The notes: a model not told the origin generated them from the sequence alone. 64,000 nt of DNA from Anaerovibrio slackiae (GCF_009695585.1 NZ_VUNR01000004.1:62001-126000); one strand, 5' to 3'; shown: positions 9,887 through 19,101, counted from the first letter of the stretch. Numbers and translations are program-made.

Positions 9887-11629
9887 TTATATCTCAGGCT
9901 CCAGCTCATGGCCATACTCCCTGAGGAACCTGCGCTGATATGTCTTGTACTCCGCTGCCAGTGGCTTTTCCTTGGGGCAGTGAATGCACCAAAAGCTATC
10001 CTGCCTGGGCACAACTGCCTTGTAGCCTCGCCTCTGCATTTCCTTGCACATGCTCACATCATAAAAATGCCAGCCATCAAACAAATCCTCACGCCAGGGC
10101 ACATCCACTGCTGTTGCCAGCAGCAGCCCGTCCAGTGCCTCCATCCCAAGCCAGTCTCCCACCGGCTCCATGCAGGCAGTCTCCACCACGCATTCCGGCT
10201 CACAGGCATGGAGCACCCTGCCATAGGTGCGCATGGCATCCCACCATACACCGGAGGCAGGCAGCTTCCTGGCTCCTATCATGCCCACAATGCCCACATC
10301 ATCAGCTGCAAAGATTTTCAGCAGGTCAAAGACGAAATTCTTATTGACAATCAAGGCATCCTGATGCACATAGACCTTGTATGCCGCAGATGTTTTTGCC
10401 ATGCCCTGATTGTAGCCGCTGCACATGGACTCCGCCCCTGTGACAGGGATAAACTCCGCTTCCATGCCATCCGGCAACCGCAGCTGCTTCATGTACAGCA
10501 ATGCTTCTGCATAAAGCTCCGGCCTGTTTACGCAGGTGATAAAGGCAATCCGCGTCCCGGCACTAATTTTTATACCGCCCAGGTCCGGCTCCGGCTGGGA
10601 GAAAAGCGGCTCCGGGCAGCCCTGCTGCCATGCCGCCACCACCTGAAAATCCTGCCTGTCCAGGTACGCATCCTGCATCTCCTCCAGAAGCTCACCCCAG
10701 AACTCCTGCTGCTCACTACGGGGAGAAGCCTGCCAGGCAGACAGACTCCACAAAAGGCTGTTGGTATGCACGGTCATCTCCTTGATAAAGGCAGCCAGAT
10801 AGGCAGGAAAGATAAAATTCTCCCTGCACAGCTGCCACATCAGGGACAAATTTCCCCTGCCCTCCCCGTCCAGCCTGATGCCATACTCCAGACGCCGCAG
10901 GAGAACAGCCAGCTGCTGCCGGACGGCAGGCGTATACATGCGCTTTAGCTCCATGATTTCCGGGGTAGATTTGGCGGCCTGCACCAGCCACGCCTCTGCC
11001 AGCAGGTCATTATCGATATTCTGAAAACCTGCCGATTCCAGCCTTGCCACCAGGCCCTCCGGGGGCTTCCTGCCCTCCACCGGCAAAAAACTGACATCCT
11101 TGTAAAAGGATGCCGCCATCAGCTTGGTAAACTCATCCCGGGCAAAGGCACGGGTGCACACATGATAAAAATGTCCATCCATAAGATTTTCCAGCACGCG
11201 CCAGTAGCGGATGTTGGCAAAGCTCAGCAGCAGATAGCCCGTAGGCTTCAGATAGAGCCCCAGCCCCGAAGCAATGTCCTGGGGATTGCCAGCCTGGGAC
11301 AGCCCATCCTCCGCCAGGATATAATCAAAAAACTCCTTTTCCAAAGGAAGCTGCTCAGAAAGATAATCCGTAAATACCCAATGGACATCATCTAACCGCC
11401 CGTCATTTTCCTCATCAGCTAAAGCATAGGCCTTTTCCCTGTCAGCTACGGCGCACCACAGCTCCGCTGCCGGAAACATCTGCCTGAGATGTGGCAGATA
11501 CTCACAGCACTCCACCATCAGCATCCTGTAGCCTGTGCCGCAGGCAGTCAAAAACCGCAGCAGACCGCACTCCTTGTCATCCAACTCCATCAGCCTCTCC
11601 ACCATCTCTGTCCCATGCCGCCCATTCAT
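9887..11629 (-). CDS. Methyltransferase-like / family-2 glycosyltransferase (StrF-type) fusion
   Basis: 580 residues in two parts. The N-terminal ~240 residues resemble a class I SAM-methyltransferase fold as used in polysaccharide synthesis (AEDGLSQAGNPQDIASGLGLYLKPTGYLLLSFANIRYWRVLENL), but the glycine-rich SAM loop is weak (LTACGTGYRMLMVEC). After a helical linker, residues ~360-575 match the StrF-like glycosyltransferase family: IAFITCVNRPELYAEALLYM, a YKVYVHQDALIVNKNFVFD segment with a DxD-like position replaced by HQD, and a final WHFYDVSMCKEMQRRGY. This suggests transfer of a sugar onto a surface glycan or protein. The start is uncertain: the first ATG (11629) has no clear ribosome site and in-frame ATGs follow at codons 9 and 14. 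Upstream partner of the OGT-like gene. Confidence 0.7.
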   Translation of the reverse strand: MNGRHGTEMVERLMELDDKECGLLRFLTACGTGYRMLMVECCEYLPHLRQMFPAAELWCAVADREKAYALADEENDGRLDDVHWVFTDYLSEQLPLEKEFFDYILAEDGLSQAGNPQDIASGLGLYLKPTGYLLLSFANIRYWRVLENLMDGHFYHVCTRAFARDEFTKLMAASFYKDVSFLPVEGRKPPEGLVARLESAGFQNIDNDLLAEAWLVQAAKSTPEIMELKRMYTPAVRQQLAVLLRRLEYGIRLDGEGRGNLSLMWQLCRENFIFPAYLAAFIKEMTVHTNSLLWSLSAWQASPRSEQQEFWGELLEEMQDAYLDRQDFQVVAAWQQGCPEPLFSQPEPDLGGIKISAGTRIAFITCVNRPELYAEALLYMKQLRLPDGMEAEFIPVTGAESMCSGYNQGMAKTSAAYKVYVHQDALIVNKNFVFDLLKIFAADDVGIVGMIGARKLPASGVWWDAMRTYGRVLHACEPECVVETACMEPVGDWLGMEALDGLLLATAVDVPWREDLFDGWHFYDVSMCKEMQRRGYKAVVPRQDSFWCIHCPKEKPLAAEYKTYQRRFLREYGHELEPEI

Positions 11630-11712
11630 TCAGATCAAAACAAAAAACTATACACAAAACAGGCGGCATCGCTGCCAGCCGCCAAAAAATCCCGCGAATC
11701 CAGGTATATCCA

Positions 11713-12633
11713 TTATTCCATCTTCCCCGCTTCCAACAATCTCATCTTGCCGGCTGCCAGCAGCAAGCCGATCAGCAGCCAGTATTCACGCATAATAGAA
11801 ATCTGCAGCATGCTGCTCTCAGTCATGCCCTCCAGATGGATGCCTGCCAGCACCAGGATTCCGATCATGCCATAGGAGGCGGTATTCACGGAACGGCTGA
11901 TGGACTTCTCCGCCTGATACAGCTTCACCAAGCGGTACAGGATATACCCCTGCAGCATCACAAAGGAAGCCAGCCCCACCAGGCCACCTTCTGCAAATAT
12001 CTTCACAAAGCTGCTCTGGCTCAGCACCGACGCCCAATCCGCCTGGCCGCTCCAATCGCTCCAGGACACAACGATATACATGGCAATAGAAACCACCAGC
12101 ATAAAAGCAGGTATCGCCTTCTTGGCAAACACCCCCTCATCCTGATGGCACATGAGATAAAAAATAGGTATCGCCATCAACAGATGAGTCGCATAAAAAG
12201 AAGCGGCACTGCTGGCCCCCACCGGGGCATAGTCATCCCAGACCACCAGCTGATAGGCCCCCATAGCATCACAGACCAGCACCGACACCGCAAATGCCAC
12301 CAGAATCCACGCCATCCTCCTGCGGGTCTGCAAATAGCCGATGCCCATGAACAGCGGGCTGAGGCGGTAGATGATGCCCCATACCTCCCCCAGGCTGTCC
12401 GCCGGGTCAGGCGCCATCAGGGCTGCCACCACCTGCAGCACGCAGTAGACAGCCACAATCTTCACCAGCCCCTTGTCCATATCCGGCAGGCTGCCGGTGC
12501 AGACCTTCTGAGCAATCATCACCAGCGCCCCCAGCACGATACAGACGCTGGTAGCCGCAATGGAAACATTCGACGTCAGGGCAAACAGCATCATCACTAT
12601 GTACATTAACTGATTCCAGATTCCCAAAATCAT
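11713..12633 (-). CDS. O-antigen ligase-like membrane protein, apparently shortened
   Basis: About 306 residues from ATG 12633, with roughly eight to nine predicted membrane segments and a short cytoplasmic tail ending GKMRLLEAGKME. The motif pattern (SSAASFYATHLLMAIPIFYLM, then SSFVKIFAEGGLVGLASFVMLQGYILYRL) is that of WaaL/O-antigen ligase family proteins, where the second block is the 'h-sylkilaE-GllGl' segment. The central stretch that normally carries a TRGAW-like motif and the long periplasmic loop is missing: the sequence passes from VSIAMYIVVSWSDWSG to the E-GG block in about 20 residues. It may be a degraded or specialised ligase. Last-joined member of the glycan group. An upstream TTG (12687) in the same frame lies inside a terminator, so I reject it as the start. 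Confidence 0.65.
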   Translation of the reverse strand: MILGIWNQLMYIVMMLFALTSNVSIAATSVCIVLGALVMIAQKVCTGSLPDMDKGLVKIVAVYCVLQVVAALMAPDPADSLGEVWGIIYRLSPLFMGIGYLQTRRRMAWILVAFAVSVLVCDAMGAYQLVVWDDYAPVGASSAASFYATHLLMAIPIFYLMCHQDEGVFAKKAIPAFMLVVSIAMYIVVSWSDWSGQADWASVLSQSSFVKIFAEGGLVGLASFVMLQGYILYRLVKLYQAEKSISRSVNTASYGMIGILVLAGIHLEGMTESSMLQISIMREYWLLIGLLLAAGKMRLLEAGKME

Positions 12634-12674
12634 CACTCCACACTTAAAGAAAGCTACTAACCTCTTTAGTATAT

Positions 12675-12715
12675 CATAAAAAAACAATCCCGACTACGGT
12701 TAGAAGGGATTGTTT
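12675..12715 (-). terminator. Intrinsic terminator of the alanine symporter gene
   Basis: A perfect 10-bp stem, AAACAATCCC (12682-12691) with GGGATTGTTT (12706-12715), followed by T7 on the minus strand, 32 bp after the symporter stop. Confidence 0.9.
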
Positions 12716-12746
12716 CTATGATTATATGATTATGCGATTATTTACA

Positions 12747-14162
12747 TCAGCCTTCTACAGACAAGTCCACCTTTTCGCCCTGCTTTTCCCGGACAACTAC
12801 CCTGTCCTCATAATCAAAGCACTCCTTGGCAATATCCTTGCTGAGCCACAACAGGCAGATCAGGTTCGGAATCGCCATCAGGCCGTTGGCAGTATCGGAG
12901 AAATCCCATACCAAATCCAGTGTCTGAGTAGCACCGACATAGGTGATGAAGGAGAAAATCACGCGGTATGCCACCAGGATATCATGGTTGCTCACCAGAT
13001 ACTCAAGAGCCTTCTCGCCATAATACTCCCAGCCAAGGATGGTGGAAAAAGCAAACAGTGCCAGGGAAGTGGAAACGATTACACGGGCATGCTCACCGAA
13101 GACGGAAGAAAATGCCAATATCGTCATCTGGGCACCGGAAACAGCCTTGCCGGTCTCCGGGTCGATAGTGCCCAGCATGCCTGAGGAAGCAATAACCAGG
13201 CCGGTCAGCACGCAGATAATCATGGTATCGAAGAATGTGCCGGTCATGTTGACATAGCCCTGACGGGAAGCATGGTCAGTCTTGGCAGCAGCTGCCGCAA
13301 TAGGCGCAGAACCAAGGCCTGCCTCGTTGGAGAATACGCCACGGGCAACACCCCAGCGCATGGCAGTCAGCATGGAAGCGATAATGGAACCGCCAACGCC
13401 ACCGGCCACAGCCTCAGGAGCAAAAGCCATGCGGAAAATCTCGCCGATGCCTGCCGGCAGGTTGCCTGCATTCACCACGATGACAATCAGTGCCATCACT
13501 ACATAAAAGGCTGCCATAGCAGGTACCACTACACTGGAAACAGCACCGATGCTGCGCACACCCTTAAAGAGGATAACCATGGAGAGAATAACCAGGATAG
13601 AACCAATCAATGCCGGATCCACCCCGAAGCTGCTGTTAAAGGCAGCGGCAATGGAGTTGGCCTGAGTCATGTTGCCGATACCAAAGGAAGCGCAAACTGC
13701 AAATACTGCAAAAAGGAAAGCCAGTACACGGCCGGCTACGCCGCCGATACCGTTCTTCATGGCATACATCGGGCCGCCTGCCATCTCTCCCCGCTCGTTG
13801 GTCTCACGGTACTTCACCGCCAACACGGACTCACCGTACTTGGTGGAAAGGCCGAAGGCTGCAGAAATCCACATCCACACCAGGGCACCAGGGCCGCCCA
13901 GCACCATGGCAGTGGCAACACCCACGATATTGCCTGTACCCACAGTAGCAGACAGAGCAATCATCAGGGACTGGAAAGGCGTAACGTCACCCTCGGTATT
14001 GTCCTTTTTGGTCAGAATCATCTTCACTGCATAAGGCAGGTTCAGCCACGGCTTGAACTTCAGGCGCACCGTCAGAAAAATGCCGGTTCCTACCAGGAAG
14101 CACAGCATTACCGGGCCCCAGACGAAGTCATTCACCTGCTTCATAATAGCTGCAAAATCCAT
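12747..14162 (-). CDS. Sodium:alanine (AGCS family) symporter
   Basis: Imports alanine or glycine with Na+ across the inner membrane. 471 residues with about 11 membrane segments and the AGCS signatures: FQSLMIALSATVGTGNIVGVATAM near the N-terminus, GGPMYAMKNG, and the NEAGLGSAPIAAAAAKTDH block. ATG at 14162 (MDFAAIMKQ) has a strong AGGGGGAA site; a longer frame start 42 bp upstream has none. Downstream is a strong terminator, upstream its own promoter, so the gene is monocistronic. Its 5' region contains two TTGTATACA-like palindromic words (near 14193 and 14232) that could be operator half-sites; no regulator can be assigned. Confidence 0.94.
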   Translation of the reverse strand: MDFAAIMKQVNDFVWGPVMLCFLVGTGIFLTVRLKFKPWLNLPYAVKMILTKKDNTEGDVTPFQSLMIALSATVGTGNIVGVATAMVLGGPGALVWMWISAAFGLSTKYGESVLAVKYRETNERGEMAGGPMYAMKNGIGGVAGRVLAFLFAVFAVCASFGIGNMTQANSIAAAFNSSFGVDPALIGSILVILSMVILFKGVRSIGAVSSVVVPAMAAFYVVMALIVIVVNAGNLPAGIGEIFRMAFAPEAVAGGVGGSIIASMLTAMRWGVARGVFSNEAGLGSAPIAAAAAKTDHASRQGYVNMTGTFFDTMIICVLTGLVIASSGMLGTIDPETGKAVSGAQMTILAFSSVFGEHARVIVSTSLALFAFSTILGWEYYGEKALEYLVSNHDILVAYRVIFSFITYVGATQTLDLVWDFSDTANGLMAIPNLICLLWLSKDIAKECFDYEDRVVVREKQGEKVDLSVEG

Positions 14163-14268
14163 ACAAATTCCCCCTATAACAATTATAATGCCTTTTGTAT
14201 ACATCTATGTACATTTTGTTATAATATCCACTGTATACAAACAATAGTCTCTAACGACCACATGTGAT

Positions 14269-14297
14269 AGTATAACCGTCAGCAGGTCATTTGTAAA
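14269..14297 (-). promoter_or_regulatory. Likely promoter of the alanine symporter gene
   Basis: On the minus strand, TTTACA (14292-14297), 17 bp, TATACT (14269-14274). It lies about 107 bp upstream of the ATG, leaving a leader with palindromic GTATAC words. Confidence 0.6.
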
Positions 14298-14324
14298 GGC
14301 ACTTTGGCATTTTTTATAAAAAAT

Positions 14325-14358
14325 AACTAAAAAAAAGGCGTTCACACTGAACACCTTT
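14325..14358 (-). terminator. Intrinsic terminator of the secreted-protein gene
   Basis: 11-bp stem with one G-U pair, arms 14334-14344 (AAAGGCGTTCA) and 14348-14358 (TGAACACCTTT), 3-nt loop, followed by T8 on the minus strand. Confidence 0.85.
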
Positions 14359-14361
14359 AAT

Positions 14362-14853
14362 TTATTCCCATGTTTCTCCATATTGGGTTTTATATATATG
14401 GCTTTTTTTCCACCCCACGGCAAACTCCACCACTTCCTGCAACATGGTGTTCTTGCCATAGGACAGCCTTTCCTGCACATAAGCCGCACCGCTCATCAGC
14501 TTTTTCGTCTCATAGTTATACACCTTGGCATTGCGATACTCATAGGAGCCCTCCGCCGTGTCGAAATAAGCCCGGTAGCGGTACATATATCTGCTGTGGA
14601 GCTTCACCAGATAAAGATCCAGCTCCACCTCATGGTCGCTGGGCAGTTCGATGGAATTCACATCCACATAATAGCCGGTATTGCCCTCATAATCCACAAA
14701 ATACCTGTCAGCCCTGGCAGCCTCCACACTGCCCGAAAGCAGCAGCACAATCACAAAGAAAGGCATAGCCGCAAGCAGCCATGCCGGGGAGCTGAACAGC
14801 CGCATTTTTTTCTTATATGCAGATATTTTTTTACACTTGAAAAAATCTTCCAA
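14362..14853 (-). CDS. Secreted or membrane-anchored protein of unknown function
   Basis: About 163 residues. A basic N-terminus (KKISAYKKKMRLF) is followed by a single hydrophobic segment (PAWLLAAMPFFVIVLLLSGS) and VEAARA, a plausible signal peptidase I site, so the rest should be outside the cytoplasm. The mature part is rich in tyrosine and short beta-strand patterns (YFVDYEGNTGYYVDVNSIE, VYNYETKKLMSGAAYVQE) and contains no cysteine. I do not recognise the family, though it resembles small exported proteins of Negativicutes. Start is uncertain: TTG 14853 has GGAAG ten bases upstream, while an internal ATG (14805) has a poor site. It has its own terminator and no clear operon partner. Confidence 0.6.
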   Translation of the reverse strand: MEDFFKCKKISAYKKKMRLFSSPAWLLAAMPFFVIVLLLSGSVEAARADRYFVDYEGNTGYYVDVNSIELPSDHEVELDLYLVKLHSRYMYRYRAYFDTAEGSYEYRNAKVYNYETKKLMSGAAYVQERLSYGKNTMLQEVVEFAVGWKKSHIYKTQYGETWE

Positions 14854-14935
14854 AAAAACAGACTTCCTTCCCGGGGTAAAAATGATATAATATAGCTAGG
14901 ACCAATGGCGGCACGGCAGGCAAGCAAACAAGCAA

Positions 14936-15130
14936 TCATTCCCCTGCCGGAGCCACCACTGACTTCACCATACGCTCAAACTTGACTCGGGGCAGCATCA
15001 CAAAATGACCACAGCCCTGGCACTTCATGCCAAAGTCCATGCCGGTGCGAGTAACCTGCCACAGGTCACTGCCGCAGGGATGAGCCTTGCGCATCTTGAC
15101 GATATCCCCTACATTAAATTTTACTGGCAT
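14936..15130 (-). CDS. DUF951 family protein
   Basis: A 64-residue protein starting MPVKFNVGDIVKMRKAHPCG and containing the full DUF951 pattern: G-D-I-V-x-M-R-K-x-H-P-C-G, then RTGMDFGMKCQGCGHFVMLPR. The conserved cysteines (HPCG and CQGC) could bind a metal. The family is small and common in Firmicutes, typically near ychF and rpsF, with a role unknown to me. I chose ATG 15130 because AGGATGA lies 5-6 bases upstream; three extra codons upstream (15139) are less likely. Here it diverges from the nitrilase-like gene, with only 38 bp between the start codons. Confidence 0.9.
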   Translation of the reverse strand: MPVKFNVGDIVKMRKAHPCGSDLWQVTRTGMDFGMKCQGCGHFVMLPRVKFERMVKSVVAPAGE

Positions 15131-15168
15131 AAAAATCATCCTATCTACGAAAGGGAGTTTATTTTATC

Positions 15169-15975
15169 ATGAAAATATCTGTTTTGCAAATGCCCATCCA
15201 GGAGGGCGATATCGAGCACAACCTGGATACCATGGCAGCCATGCTGGACAAGGCCATCAACAGTGACCAGCGGCCTGATGCCGTACTGCTGCCGGAGCTG
15301 TGGAATACGGGCTTTTACCCGAAGCCAATCAGCGAGTACGCTGACAGCCAGGATATCTGGAAAAAGCACATGGGCAGGCTTGCCTCCGAATACACTGTCA
15401 ACATCATCGCAGGCTCCATCGCCGTAGCACGGAAGAGCAAAATCTACAACACCTGCTATGTCTTTGACAGAACCGGTGCAAACATCGCCACCTACGAAAA
15501 GACGCATCTTTTCTCCCCTGCCGGGGAAAATGCCGACTTCACCCCGGGAAGCAGGCTGGCAACCTTCAGCATCGACGGCGTCAAGTGCGGCATCATCATC
15601 TGCTACGACCTGCGCTTCCCGGAGCTGGTAAGGCAGCTGGCATTGCAGGACATCAGCATCCTCTTTGTAGCCGCCGCCTGGCCTGTAGAGCGCATCCAGC
15701 ACTGGGACACCCTGCTCAGGGCCCGCGCCATCGAAAACCAATTCTTTGTAGTGGCTGCCAACGGCATTTCCTCCCATCTGGGGGATGCCATGCACCTGGG
15801 AGGCGGCTCCGCCATCTACGACCCATGGGGCAGCCTGCTGGCACAGGGCTCCACCGACAACCTGGACGGGGAAATCCTCCATGCCAACCTGCAGCCCGGC
15901 ATGATCAGCCAGATACGGAGCGACATCAGCATCTTCAAGGACAGGCGTCCCGAGCTGTACAAGCTGACGAAATGA
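15169..15975 (+). CDS. Carbon-nitrogen hydrolase (omega-amidase/YafV-like nitrilase family)
   Basis: Probable cytoplasmic amidase acting on a small amide, perhaps the 2-oxoglutaramate type that clears by-products of glutamine transamination. 268 residues with the catalytic triad of the nitrilase superfamily: E43 (LLPELWNTGF), K111 (YEKTHLFSPAGE) and C145 (IIICYDLRFPEL). The spacing and the CYDLRFPEL block fit the YafV/Nit2 omega-amidase branch, but the substrate is inference. ATG at 15169 with AAAGGGAG upstream. The gene stands alone on the plus strand and converges on ychF with only 21 bp between the stops; no proper terminator is visible there. Confidence 0.88.
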   Translation: MKISVLQMPIQEGDIEHNLDTMAAMLDKAINSDQRPDAVLLPELWNTGFYPKPISEYADSQDIWKKHMGRLASEYTVNIIAGSIAVARKSKIYNTCYVFDRTGANIATYEKTHLFSPAGENADFTPGSRLATFSIDGVKCGIIICYDLRFPELVRQLALQDISILFVAAAWPVERIQHWDTLLRARAIENQFFVVAANGISSHLGDAMHLGGGSAIYDPWGSLLAQGSTDNLDGEILHANLQPGMISQIRSDISIFKDRRPELYKLTK

Positions 15976-15996
15976 TAGTCAGCATAACTTATGCTT

Positions 15997-17103
15997 TCAT
16001 ACGTTGAAGCGGAAATACGTCACATCGCCATCCTGCATGACATAGTCCTTGCCCTCCAGGCGCACCTGCCCCTTTTCACGGGCAGCAGCGGTAGAACCGG
16101 CAGCCACCAGGTCATCGAAGCTGACGATTTCCGCACGAATAAAGCCCCGCTCAATATCGGAGTGGATTTTGCCGGCGGCCTTCGGAGCTACAGTCCCCTT
16201 GACGATGGTCCAGGCGCGGCACTCATCCGGGCCTGCCGTCAGGAAGGTCATCAGCCCCAAGAGGTCAAAGGCGGCATGGATGAGCTTTTCCAGGCCGGAC
16301 TGCTCCAGCCCCATCTCATGCAAAAATTCCTTTGCCTCGTCCTCATCCAGCTCTGCAATCTCCGACTCCACCCGGGCAGAAATCGCCACAACCTCTGCGC
16401 CCTCGGTAGCGGCATACTCCTTTACCTTCTGCACATATGGATTTTCCGCATCGGCAGTGGCAACCTCATCCTCGCCCACGTTGGCCACATACAGGGTAGG
16501 CTTCATGGTCAGGAAATTCATCTCCTTGATAAGAGCCAGCTCATCCTCAGTTAAATCCACGCTGCGCACAGTCCTGCCTTCGTCCAGGGCTGCTTTTATT
16601 TTTTCCAGAACCGCCTGCTCAGCCTTGGCCTCCTTGACACCTGCCTTGGCCAGCTTCACCAGCTTCTGCATACGGCGCTCCAGCACCTCCATATCAGCCA
16701 GGCACAGCTCCGTATTGATGATTTCAATATCCCGGATAGGGTCAATAGAACCCTCCACATGGGTAATATCCCCATCCTCAAAGCAGCGGACAACCTGCGC
16801 CACCGCATCCACCTGGCGGATATGCTCCAGGAACTTGTTGCCAAGGCCCTCACCCTGGGAAGCCCCCTTTACCAGTCCGGCAATATCCACAAAGCGGAAA
16901 GCCGCGGGGGTAGTCTTCTTGGAATTGTACATTTCATGCAGCACCTGCAGGCGCTGGTCAGGCACATCCACGATGCCCACATTTGGCTCGATGGTGCAGA
17001 AAGGATAATTTGCCGCCTCGGCACCTGCCTTGGTAATGGCGTTGAACAATGTGCTTTTGCCCACATTGGGCAGTCCTACAATACCTACTTCTAAATTACT
17101 CAA
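15997..17103 (-). CDS. ychF: Redox-regulated ATPase/GTPase YchF
   Basis: A universally conserved OBG-family P-loop protein that preferentially hydrolyses ATP and associates with ribosomes; linked to oxidative-stress responses. 368 residues: P-loop [12 protein letters not shown] (10-21), switch region, a coiled-coil insertion near [20 protein letters not shown], and the C-terminal TGS-like domain ending [10 protein letters not shown]. Length is typical. The start is a TTG at 17103 ([10 protein letters not shown]), the only start giving the family N-terminus, with a weak AAGG site. Downstream of galE in the same direction, 23 bp apart, so possibly co-transcribed with galU-galE. Confidence 0.97.
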   Translation of the reverse strand: MSNLEVGIVGLPNVGKSTLFNAITKAGAEAANYPFCTIEPNVGIVDVPDQRLQVLHEMYNSKKTTPAAFRFVDIAGLVKGASQGEGLGNKFLEHIRQVDAVAQVVRCFEDGDITHVEGSIDPIRDIEIINTELCLADMEVLERRMQKLVKLAKAGVKEAKAEQAVLEKIKAALDEGRTVRSVDLTEDELALIKEMNFLTMKPTLYVANVGEDEVATADAENPYVQKVKEYAATEGAEVVAISARVESEIAELDEDEAKEFLHEMGLEQSGLEKLIHAAFDLLGLMTFLTAGPDECRAWTIVKGTVAPKAAGKIHSDIERGFIRAEIVSFDDLVAAGSTAAAREKGQVRLEGKDYVMQDGDVTYFRFNV

Positions 17104-17126
17104 AACCTTATTCCACCTTTATAAAT

Positions 17127-18146
17127 TTATGCATCCTGATACCCATCAGGATTATTTTTTTGCCAGTTCCAGCTGTCGCGGCACATATCAGCCAGGGTGC
17201 GCTTTGCCTCCCAGCCCAGCACTTTCTTCGCCTTGCCGGCATCCGCATAGCAAACCGGCAGGTCACCGGCACGGCGCGGCCCGATGGCGTAGTTCACCTT
17301 CACACCATTCACCTGCTGGAAGGTATTCACAATATCCAGCACGCTATATGGCTTGCCGGTGCCCAGGTTAAAAATCTCCACGCCCTTGTGACCGGCGGAA
17401 AACTCCACCGCTTTTACATGGCCGTCTGCCAAATCCATCACATGGATATAATCCCTGAGGCATGTCCCGTCCGGCGTATCATAATCACCGCCGAACACCG
17501 TCAGCTGCTCCCTCCTGCCTACCGCCACCTGGGACACATAAGGCATCAGATTATTGGGGATACCCTGGGGGTCCTCCCCAATCCGCCCGGACTCATGGGC
17601 ACCGATAGGATTAAAATACCTCAGCAGCACTACCCCCAGCTCAGGATTGGCTGTGGCGGCATCCGCCAGAATCTGCTCCATAATGGATTTTGTCCAGCCA
17701 TAAGGATTGGTGCAGAGCCCCTTGGGCATCTCCTCGTTATAGGGAGCCGGATTCTGCTCCCCATAGACAGTAGCCGAAGAAGAAAAAATTATCCGCTTTA
17801 CTCCCGTGTCAGCCATTGCCTCCAGCAGTGACAAAGTCGTATTGATGTTGTTGCGATAATACTTCAGCGGCTTTGCCACGGACTCCCCCACCGCCTTCAG
17901 GCCGGCAAAATGGATGACCGTCTCAGGCTGTTCCTTGGCCAGTATCGCCTGCACTGCATCCCTATCCTGAATATCCGCCTCATAAAGGGAGATTTTGCCG
18001 CCAGCCAGTGCCTCAGCCCGCTTCACCGCCTCCGGGCAGCTATTATCATAATTATCAACCACAACTACCTCATAGCCGCCCTTCAAAAGCTGGACAGCTG
18101 TATGGGTACCGATATATCCGGCACCCCCTGCCAATAATACCTTCAT
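17127..18146 (-). CDS. galE: UDP-glucose 4-epimerase
   Basis: Interconverts UDP-glucose and UDP-galactose (Leloir pathway, precursor for lipopolysaccharide and capsule). Short-chain dehydrogenase fold with NAD-binding GGAGYIGTH near the N-terminus, the Ser/Tyr/Lys catalytic region SSSATVYGEQNPAPYNEE followed by NPYGWTKSIMEQ, and the family C-terminus GYQDA. About 339 residues. ATG 18146 is preferred over 18152: GGGAG is 8 bases from the former and only 2 from the latter. It follows galU directly (stop and start within 6 bp), indicating one operon that makes UDP-sugars. This would feed the surface-glycan genes earlier in the window. Confidence 0.97.
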   Translation of the reverse strand: MKVLLAGGAGYIGTHTAVQLLKGGYEVVVVDNYDNSCPEAVKRAEALAGGKISLYEADIQDRDAVQAILAKEQPETVIHFAGLKAVGESVAKPLKYYRNNINTTLSLLEAMADTGVKRIIFSSSATVYGEQNPAPYNEEMPKGLCTNPYGWTKSIMEQILADAATANPELGVVLLRYFNPIGAHESGRIGEDPQGIPNNLMPYVSQVAVGRREQLTVFGGDYDTPDGTCLRDYIHVMDLADGHVKAVEFSAGHKGVEIFNLGTGKPYSVLDIVNTFQQVNGVKVNYAIGPRRAGDLPVCYADAGKAKKVLGWEAKRTLADMCRDSWNWQKNNPDGYQDA

Positions 18147-18151
18147 GCTCA

Positions 18152-19036
18152 TTACTCCCTTATCAGCTCACGCAAATAGGCTCCGAACTGAGGCCCAAGG
18201 TCATCACGGCGCAGGGCAAACTCCACCGTAGCCTTCAAAAAGCCCAGCTTGTCACCCACATCATACCGCTTGCCCTCAAAGCAATATGCCCAGACCGGCT
18301 CTACAGCCGCCAGCTGCTTCAGGGCATCCGTCAGCTGAACCTCACCGCCCTTGCCAGGTGCCGTATGCTCCAAAATCTCAAATATAGTCGGCGAAATAAT
18401 ATATCGCCCCAGCACAGCCATATTGCTCGGTGCCTCTGCCAGCTCAGGCTTCTCAATCATATCGCTGACCTTCACCAGGCTGGAACCGGCAATCTCACTG
18501 CCAGCCACGATGCCATAGGAAGAAACCTTCTCGTCCGGCACCTGCTGGCAGCCCAGCACCGAACCGCCATAGGCATCATAAATATCTATCAGCTGCCGCA
18601 GGGCAGGCTTCTGCCCCCTGCTGCCATCTGCATAGACCACATCATCCCCCAGCAGCACCGCAAAAGGCTCCCCGGCCATAAAGGACTTGGCACAGAGAAT
18701 GGCATCTCCCAGCCCCCGCATCTTTTTCTGGCGGATATAGTGCACATTGATATCTGCCGTCTCCCGGACGATGGCCAGCAAATCATCCTTGCCCTTCTCC
18801 TCCAGCTCCCGTTCAAGATTCGGCGCCGAATCAAAATGATCCTCAATCGCCCGCTTGGCATGGCCGCTGATAATCAAAATCTCCTCAATGCCGCTCTCCA
18901 AGGCTTCCTCCACTATATATTGGATAGTAGGCTTGTCCACAATCGGTAGCATCTCCTTCGGAGTTGCCTTAGTAGCAGGCAGGAACCTGGTACCATACCC
19001 GGCTGCCGGAATTACCGCTTTTTTAATTTTAGCCAT
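18152..19036 (-). CDS. galU: UTP--glucose-1-phosphate uridylyltransferase
   Basis: Makes UDP-glucose from UTP and glucose-1-phosphate. 294 residues with the nucleotidyltransferase signature AAGYGTRFLPATKATPKEML near the N-terminus, KP in PIVDKPTIQYIVEEA, and catalytic-site blocks such as LLGDDVVYA and IEKPELAEAPSNMAVLGRYI. ATG at 19036 has GGGAGCG upstream. First gene of a galU-galE pair, with ychF following. The 65 bp upstream separates it from the recombinase gene. Confidence 0.97.
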   Translation of the reverse strand: MAKIKKAVIPAAGYGTRFLPATKATPKEMLPIVDKPTIQYIVEEALESGIEEILIISGHAKRAIEDHFDSAPNLERELEEKGKDDLLAIVRETADINVHYIRQKKMRGLGDAILCAKSFMAGEPFAVLLGDDVVYADGSRGQKPALRQLIDIYDAYGGSVLGCQQVPDEKVSSYGIVAGSEIAGSSLVKVSDMIEKPELAEAPSNMAVLGRYIISPTIFEILEHTAPGKGGEVQLTDALKQLAAVEPVWAYCFEGKRYDVGDKLGFLKATVEFALRRDDLGPQFGAYLRELIRE

Positions 19037-19101
19037 AAGCTCACGCTCCCACTAATAATTGCTCTGTCTAGTATATCACAAAATATCCTGCTATGCCATG
19101 T

